A stretch of DNA of 64,000 nucleotides from Synechococcus sp. SB0662_bin_14. GTDB taxonomy: Bacteria; Cyanobacteriota; Cyanobacteriia; PCC-6307; Cyanobiaceae. This document shows positions 63,259 to 64,000 of the stretch, piece after piece. Position numbers and translations under genes: made by a program. The stretch covers positions 32,782 through 96,781 of the forward strand of contig VXNS01000066.1 in the NCBI GenBank assembly GCA_009840445.1, given 5' to 3'. Position 1 is the first letter of the stretch. Each line of letters starts with the position of its first letter. The notes under the pieces were generated by a model, which did no database searches, was not told the DNA's origin, and saw only the letters and a program-made list of their open reading frames with translations.

Positions 63259-63846
63259 ATGGCCAACCTTGACCGGGCGCCGAGCCGCACCATGCCCAAC
63301 CTGCTGCACGTGCTGCCGGCCTTTGCTGATGAGGGGGAGTTGCGCCTCAACGTGATCGTGGAACTCAACGCCGCCACCATCAACAAGTACGAACTCATCA
63401 CGGAGACGGGCCACTTGAAGCTGGATCGGGTTGGCTTTTCATCGCTGGCCTACCCGTTTGCCTATGGCTGCATTCCCTCCACCTGGGACGAGGACGGGGA
63501 TCCGCTGGACGTGGAGATCGTGGGCGTGACCGAGCCGTTGATTCCGGGATCGGTCTGCGAGGCCCGCATCATCGGTGTCATGAAGTTTGATGATGGGGGC
63601 GAGGTGGACGACAAGGTGATTGCCGTGCTGGCCGACGATAAGCGCATGGACCACATCCACAGCTACCAACAGCTTGGGGACCACTGGCGCAAGCAGACCA
63701 CTTACTATTGGGAGCACTACAAGGACCTGAAAAAACCCGACACCTGCTCGGTGAACGGTTTTTTTGACAGGGAAGAGGCCCTGAAGGTGATTCAGGCTTG
63801 CGAGCAGCGCTATCAGGAGACCATTGCCCCGCTGCTGGTGGATTGA
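63259..63846 (+). CDS. ppa: inorganic pyrophosphatase
   Basis: VIVELNAATINKYELITETGHLKLDR, YPFAYGCIPSTWDEDGDPLDVEIVG, ADDKRMDHI. Confidence 0.95.
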   Translation: MANLDRAPSRTMPNLLHVLPAFADEGELRLNVIVELNAATINKYELITETGHLKLDRVGFSSLAYPFAYGCIPSTWDEDGDPLDVEIVGVTEPLIPGSVCEARIIGVMKFDDGGEVDDKVIAVLADDKRMDHIHSYQQLGDHWRKQTTYYWEHYKDLKKPDTCSVNGFFDREEALKVIQACEQRYQETIAPLLVD

Positions 63847-63932
63847 GCCTTGAACCGGAACGCCCCCACGCCACCGAACAGGTGGGTGGGGGCGTCTGAA
63901 TTGGGCCACAAACAAGGGCCTCTTTGAGCGAC

Positions 63933-64000
63933 TCAGCCGATGGCGGGAGCGGTGAGCGCCACGGTGGTGGACTCGGCAGACGCCAGGTCCAGGGGGAAGT
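63933..64000 (-). CDS. psbA: photosystem II D1 protein, C-terminal end (partial)
   Basis: Reverse complement encodes FPLDLASAESTTVALTAPAIG*, the conserved D1 C-terminus (cf. NFPLDLAxxE...LTAPAIxG). Confidence 0.9.
   Translation of the reverse strand, partial: FPLDLASAESTTVALTAPAIG

Noticed and set aside
1-64000. CRISPR arrays, tRNA and rRNA genes
   Set aside because: No regularly spaced repeats and no cloverleaf or rRNA signatures seen by eye in intergenic gaps; tRNAscan-SE would be decisive

Overview
The window is mostly an ordinary GC-rich picocyanobacterial chromosome. Markers are the psbA C-terminus at the right edge, an IsiA/Pcb-type CP43-like antenna gene, menB/menD, narM, the secE-nusG-rplK-rplA-rplJ-rplL operon and cyanobacteria-specific DUFs. 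The gene content suits a Synechococcus-like organism, and a sponge-symbiont type is a guess only. Most gene calls rest on recognisable protein families. Accessory segments stand out: (i) 50.1-59.3 kb, a defence-like island. It encodes a Type ISP/IIG-like methyltransferase with a putative N-terminal PD-(D/E)xK nuclease and a lower-GC specificity region. Next is an AT-rich SF2 helicase gene split by one nonsense codon (probably TGG to TGA), then a DUF6338-like membrane protein flanked by two copies of a small secreted-protein gene, one with its signal peptide out of frame. (ii) 21.8-23.9 kb, a Cache-like secreted protein followed by a decayed autotransporter-like gene. (iii) 34.7-37.7 kb, a lone isiA/pcb gene, an AT-rich orphan segment with a striking nested palindrome, and an N-terminally truncated Gp37/Gp68 gene. 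(iv) 15.3-15.4 kb, a Yfr2-like small RNA containing a perfect 11-nt complement of the Yfr1 core motif, with pseudoknot potential. No CRISPR array, tRNA or rRNA was found by eye. No searches were run, so family names are from motif recognition.
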